Made by a program: the position numbers and the translations under genes. A stretch of 64,000 nucleotides of DNA, taken from the NCBI GenBank assembly GCA_030272155.1, contig CP126204.1, forward strand, positions 1,417,501 through 1,481,500, given 5' to 3'. The notes below the pieces were generated by a model, which worked only from the letters and a program-made list of their open reading frames with translations, was not told the origin of the DNA and searched no databases. Below are positions 59,724-64,000 of this stretch, in pieces. Each line of letters opens with the position of its first letter. Position 1 is the first letter of the stretch. Origin of the DNA: Tetradesmus obliquus. Lineage: Eukaryota; Chlorophyta; Chlorophyceae; Sphaeropleales; Scenedesmaceae.

Positions 59724-60495
59724 TAAGAGCCGCGCCCGCCGCGAAGGCGGGACTTCTGTGCTGGAGTGGCAGGCTGCGTAGCTGGCTGTGTCGCTGTTAC
59801 TATTGTGTTGTGGTGCTGCTGCTGCGGCAGTGACGCTAGTACTGCAAAGTTGTTGACGTTGTGGCCAAAGACAGGGTTTGGCTCCTTGCGCTGCCGGCTG
59901 GGGTAGCGCCCTACGGGTGGTGACGATGCTGCACCTGCTGCTGCTGGTGTTGCTGTCCTGGTCGACTTCGCCGCTGCTGCTGCTGCTGCAGCTGCTGCTG
60001 CAGCTGCTGTTGCAGCAGACTGCCGCGCCGTCCTACCCTTAGCCCCCTGGCCCCTGCCCTGAGCTGTGTTGCTGTCTGCTGCTGCCGTTGCTCCAGCCGC
60101 AGCTGTGCTCATCCCTCCCCTACCATACTCAGCATCCTCGTATGAGGCTGCTGCAACAGCAGGGAAGTGCTGCTGCAGCCACTGCTGCACAAACAGCGCC
60201 TCTTCTGCTTTAGACACTAAGGCTGCACCATGCTGCATGTAGAACGCACTCAGCATATCTCCCTTCACCTGCTCAGTGAACTGGCCACTGTCCAGTTTGC
60301 CCTGCAGGGTATCGCTGAGGGACTCCTCCATCTCCGTGTGGCATTGGCCTGGCCGGGCTATCTCTGCTGCTGCTGCTGCTGCTGCGGCGGCTGCTCCTGC
60401 TGGCGTGGCTGTGGCGGCAGCTGCATCCGGCTGCTGGGCAAACGGGTCCAGAGGGAATGCTGCATCCATGCAGGCAGCAGCAGTCTGCGCTGTGG

Positions 60496-60545
<50 letters not shown>

Positions 60546-60675
60546 AATCGCAGCAGGTGTTGTTGCTGCTGCGGCAACGGCAGCTGTCGAGGTATGGCTG
60601 CTCCTGACTGCACATGCGCGTCCTCCATCTCTGCATCATCACCAGTCTGCTGCTGCTGTTGCAGCTGCTGGGGCG

Positions 60676-60707
<32 letters not shown>

Positions 60708-61843
60708 GGCTGCTGTGTTAATGCATGGGCCAGGGCCGCCGCGTCTTCCATAGCAACATCATCTGCGTTGTGCTGCTGCTGCTGCTGCTCATGGTGCTGC
60801 TGCCGCTGCTGCTGCTGTTGTTGTTGTTGCTGCTGCTGCTGCTGCTGTGCTGTCTCCAGCAGCAGTTCCTGCTGTAGTTCACGGCCCAGCTGCCGTATCT
60901 CCAGTTGTACCAGCTGCTCCTCTTCCCATCGCTGCGGCTGCTGCGCCGTGCGGCCGTCCACGAAGATGGTGGTAGGCAGCCCGGGCCTGCCGGGCACCTC
61001 AAAAGCGTCCGGCAGTTTGCGCAGGATGAGGTCCGCGTCCTCTGCAGCCACAAAGGCTACAATGCTGTCAGCGCATGGGACGCGCGCTGCTGCATTTCCA
61101 GTCTGCCGGCTGCACCCCAGCTGCTCGTGAACCACCCTCAGGTGGCGGTATCCTGCCGCTGCTAGCACCACATGTGTGAACCCTTTCCGTGCCTGGTGCA
61201 GCGGCGGGTTGGCGAAGACGATGCGTACTGCTTCATCCGGCTCTGCTGCTGCTGGTGACCAGCCCGCGCGGATACGGCGGTCCGCCACCTCTACACCGCC
61301 GTTCTTTATGCACTGCATTGCGGCTGCAACCGCAACGTTGGCAGGCTGCAGCAGCAGGTCCACATACCCGCTGCTGCCCTTCGCCTCCTCTGTGCTGCAC
61401 ATGCGGTGTGCCTGCGCTAGCTGCATGAAGTTGCTGCAGCCTGGACCGTCCTGCTGCTGGCCTCGCTGAGTTATTGCTGTCGTCAGCAGCCGGTACTGCG
61501 ATGCATAGGCCTTGGCCATATGCTGCTGGTTACTTCCCTGGTACTGCTGCTGTGCCTCGCCCACATACAGACGCACGCTGAGCGCGCATAGGCCGCTGAG
61601 TGCTGGGGGGTCTCCTGTCAGCATGGGTTGTGCCTGCAGTTTGCTACAAGATAGCAACCGGCTTGGTGAGAAGCACCAGTTGCCCCCCGGGCATCGGGGG
61701 CGTGCAGGCGCCGCCGGTACCCGCCTGTGCTGCTGGCATTGATGCAGCTGCTGCTGTCGCTTGTGAATACTGTGTGGCTGCTGCTGCCCCTGTCCCCACA
61801 TGCTGTTGCTGTGAAGCATTCTACTCTCATGTACCGAAAGCAT
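59723..61843 (-). CDS. LINE ORF1 protein (706 aa), intact
   Basis: Complete ORF1 starting MLSVHESRM. Same build as the copy at 34,361: conserved first part, Gln tracts, Ala tracts, SDTLQGKLDSGQ region and basic tail. Gln and Ala runs differ in length by whole codons from the other two ORF1 copies, as expected for CAG/GCA slippage under frame selection. Likely an RNA-binding partner of ORF2; function inferred from position and family. Confidence 0.85.
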
Positions 61844-62289
61844 CTAACCAGGTATGCTATACAGAGCCGGAGAGCGGTGCAGCAAGTGATTGCCTTCCCT
61901 GGTGCTGTTGCCGCTGCTGCTGCTGCTGCTGCTGCTGCTGTCACTGGCACGCCCAGCTCAGCTGCATGCAAGCTCTCCAGCTCGGCTCACGAACGTAATT
62001 CGCCATGCAGAAACAGTAGGTCCAGCTGGTGAAGGGTCCTTGCTGCTCCAGCGTGCCGCAGAGCTGTTACCGCAAGGGCAGAGCTGTCGAAAGACCGTAT
62101 GCCCAGCTGCGGCTACTCCAGCGCCTCTATACCATTTCGATGTAACGGATATAGCTTATATAGCTTATATTTTGCGATGAAACGCTTACCTACGGAATTC
62201 AGTATCAATCGAAACGGCCTTGTTGACTACGTGTGTGTGTGTTGCCTATTCAATCCTTTCTCGTTAATCACAGGCAGCATCCCATTCGT
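61844..62289 (-). other. LINE 5' UTR
   Basis: About 445 nt. Contains the CAG-repeat stretch just upstream of ORF1, the GTGAGC donor in gaattacgttcgtgagc, a repeated tataagctatataagc motif and a two-codon upstream ORF (ATG GTA TAG). An internal promoter is expected for a LINE, but no clear promoter motif can be named beyond the AT-rich tataagc repeat. Confidence 0.6.
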
Positions 62290-62771
62290 CCTGGATGCCT
62301 TTCGGGGCTGCTCCGCAAGGGGCTGTCTGCATGATCGTGTGACAGCGTCTCTTGGTACAAGAGACCTGTGGAGTGAGTGCGGAACAGGTTGCCTCATTCT
62401 CTCAATGGATCTTTTTATGGAGCAAGTGCACCGTTATTTAGGTCCGCCCTTGTAACGTTCTTGCTTCAAAAAAAAAAAAAAAAAAAAAAAAAAGACAGCG
62501 TCTCTTGGTACAAGAGACCTGTGGAGTGAGTGCGGAACAGGTTGCCTCATTCTCTCAATGGATCTTTTTATGGAGCAAGTGCACAGTTATTTAGGTCCGC
62601 CCTTGTAACGTTCTTGCTTCAAAAAAAAAAAAAAAAAAAAAAAAGACAGCGTCTCTTGGTACAAGAGACCTGTGGAGTGAGTGCGGAACAGGTTGCCTCA
62701 CTCTCTCAATGGATCTTTTTATGGAGCAAGTGCACAGTTATTTAGGTCAGCCCTTGTAACGTTCTTGCTTC

Positions 62772-62803
<32 letters not shown>

Positions 62804-62926
62804 CAATCACGGTCTGTCACACATCACAGGACGTCATTGCGCGACTGTGATTTTAGTGGAGTCTGGGCACTCGGTCAGGTCCTGGATGCCTTTCGGGGCT
62901 GCTCCGCACGGGGCTGTCTGCATGAT
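62290..62926 (+). mobile_element. Tandem 3'-UTR units with poly(A) at each boundary
   Basis: Three consecutive LINE 3' ends, with tails at 62,468-62,493, 62,621-62,644 and 62,772-62,799. The second and third both begin gacagcgtctc, which is present in the first. A 3'-UTR piece (62,800-62,926) follows and meets satellite at gatcctg. The units differ at subfamily positions (tccgccc versus tcagccc), so they are separate insertions rather than a simple copy-number expansion. Confidence 0.8.
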
Positions 62927-63447
62927 CCTGCCCCCATGACATTCGTACGGCTTCAAATTTGATAAATCAACCTTTTACAAAGAGAGAAAACAATGAATAA
63001 ACTTTCACGAAGCACACCCAGCACATTTTCATCATGGGCCACGAGGGGGGCCGGAGCGAAACTTCAATCATCGCGGCGCATCAAAGGTCGCTGCGCTTAT
63101 TTTTTTTTTTTTTTGAAGCAAGAACGTTACAAGGGCTGACCTAAATAACTGTGCACTTGCTCCATAAAAAGATCCATTGCTGCGCTTATTTTCGTATGTC
63201 AGTCCCAGGCATGTGAGGGCCTAACATGCTTGGTCATGGAACGTCCGGGATAAAATCGTCCAGTAGGAATTTAAGCCGGCCAGTGAGTTTCCAGTGGCGG
63301 TTCACAGACACCCTTGCCAACCCGCATCCTGCCCCCATGACATTCGTACGGCTTCAATTTTGATAAATCAACCTTTTACAAAGAGATAAAACATTGAATA
63401 AACTTTCACGAAGCTTACCCAGCACATTTCCATAATGGGCCACATCA
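62927..63447. repeat. Satellite island with empty LINE target site
   Basis: Carries tcatcgcggcgcatcaaagg unbroken at 63,068, the site occupied by a LINE at 10,456 and 33,897. It has the shared minus micro-insertion at 63,104-63,178 (TSD gctgcgcttatttt) and ends at tgggccacatca (63,436-63,447), where a minus LINE starts. Confidence 0.85.
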
Positions 63448-64000
63448 TTTTTTTTTTTTGAAGCAAGAACGTTACAAGGGCGGACCTAAATAACTGTGCA
63501 CTTGCTCCATAAAAAGATCCATTGAGAGAATGAGGCAACCTGTTCCGCACTCACTCCACAGGTCTCTTGTACCAAGAGACGCTGTCACACGATCATGCAG
63601 ACAGCCCCTTGCGGAGCAGCCCCGAAAGGCATCCAGGACCTGACCGAGTGCCCAGACTCCACTAAAATCACAGTCGCGCAATGACGTCCTGTGATGTGTG
63701 ACAGACCGTGACTGGCCCTTGAAACAAAATCTGTCCATGGCGTAACTGTCAGCTATCACTGCATGGTGACTTGTACACCTCTACAAGCTGCACTTTACAG
63801 GCAGCATTACGACACCTACACAAGACGCCTATTAATAGGTGACGGATTGTCGACACAGACAATCCCCACCTGACTATTCATTGACTCTCCACTTCATGCA
63901 AAGCACACCCTGCTACTGACCGAACATACACCTATGAGATATGTGGCATTCTGTAGGAAATGACACCACCTCAGGCACACAAAGCCACACACACACAAAC
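63448..64000 (-). mobile_element. Minus LINE 3' end (cut by window end)
   Basis: Poly-T (63,448-63,459) and minus 3' UTR up to the window edge, inserted at the same tgggccacatca site that carries plus insertions at 18,494 and 43,029. The ORFs, if present, lie beyond the window. Confidence 0.85.

Larger units (their letters stand above)
53557..62289 (-). mobile_element. Full-length minus LINE with both ORFs intact
   Basis: Poly-T (53,557-53,581), 3' UTR (subfamily with gtactgtgctacc), ORF2 (54,369-59,723), ORF1 (59,723-61,843), 5' UTR to 62,289. The 5' end beyond ttgcctattcaat is not shared with other copies. I could not see a convincing target duplication: left flank ggattgtctgtgtc, right flank cctggatgcc. 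An exchange or a long 5' addition may have removed it. Confidence 0.88.

Overview
The window is almost entirely one family of non-LTR retrotransposon (LINE), inserted many times in both orientations, mostly into itself, with small islands of a satellite of about 312 bp between the insertions. No host gene, tRNA, rRNA or CRISPR array was found. Four features point to a eukaryotic nuclear genome, most likely a GC-rich chlorophyte alga: CAG-rich coding sequence with long glutamine/alanine/serine runs; a TGTAA signal 12 nt before every poly(A) tail, the usual green-algal polyadenylation signal; a usable GT-AG intron; and an L1-type LINE that self-nests as Zepp/ZeppL elements do. Chlorophyte Zepp-type clusters are known at centromeres or chromosome ends, so a centromeric or pericentromeric origin is a reasonable inference, but the sequence does not prove it.

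A complete element has a 5' UTR of about 0.4-0.5 kb, ORF1 (about 710 aa), ORF2 (about 1770 aa), a 3' UTR of about 0.8 kb and a poly(A) tail. ORF1 has a conserved N-terminal part, then Gln/Ala-rich tracts and a basic tail. ORF2 has an apurinic-type endonuclease, a reverse transcriptase and a C-terminal Cx4Cx10Hx4C zinc motif. ORF1 stop and ORF2 start overlap as TAATG. Two copies have both ORFs intact, one per strand: 33,897-42,610 (+) and 53,557-62,289 (-). A third (-) copy at 20,006-32,729 lacks its 5' end and is split by later insertions. The + copy at 2,751-8,741 lacks exactly the segment between a GTGAGC donor and a TTGCAG acceptor, so it looks like a reinserted spliced transcript.

Layout. 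1-2,750: tandem 3' ends of + elements, then small inserts in both orientations. 2,751-8,741: the spliced copy. 8,742-10,455: 3'-UTR fragments, micro-insertions and satellite. 10,456-18,113: an ORF2 fragment and a deletion derivative with three - insertions. 18,114-20,005: satellite and small inserts. 20,006-32,729: the split - element with a + insertion inside it. 32,730-33,896: fragments and satellite. 33,897-42,610: intact + element. 42,611-44,411: satellite and fragments. 44,412-52,503: deletion derivative, tandem copy and a twin-primed inversion. 52,504-53,556: fragments and satellite. 53,557-62,289: intact - element. 62,290-64,000: tandem 3' ends, satellite and the start of another - element.

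Under the insertions, satellite plus small fragments recur about three times, with the same micro-insertions at the same positions. This suggests a higher-order repeat that was first duplicated and then hit by different LINE insertions. Target-site duplications of 8-16 bp let much of the order be read directly. The richest observations are the spliced copy, insertions made only of poly(A), repeated use of one satellite target site, and many insertions whose 5' junction in self-sequence is seamless.
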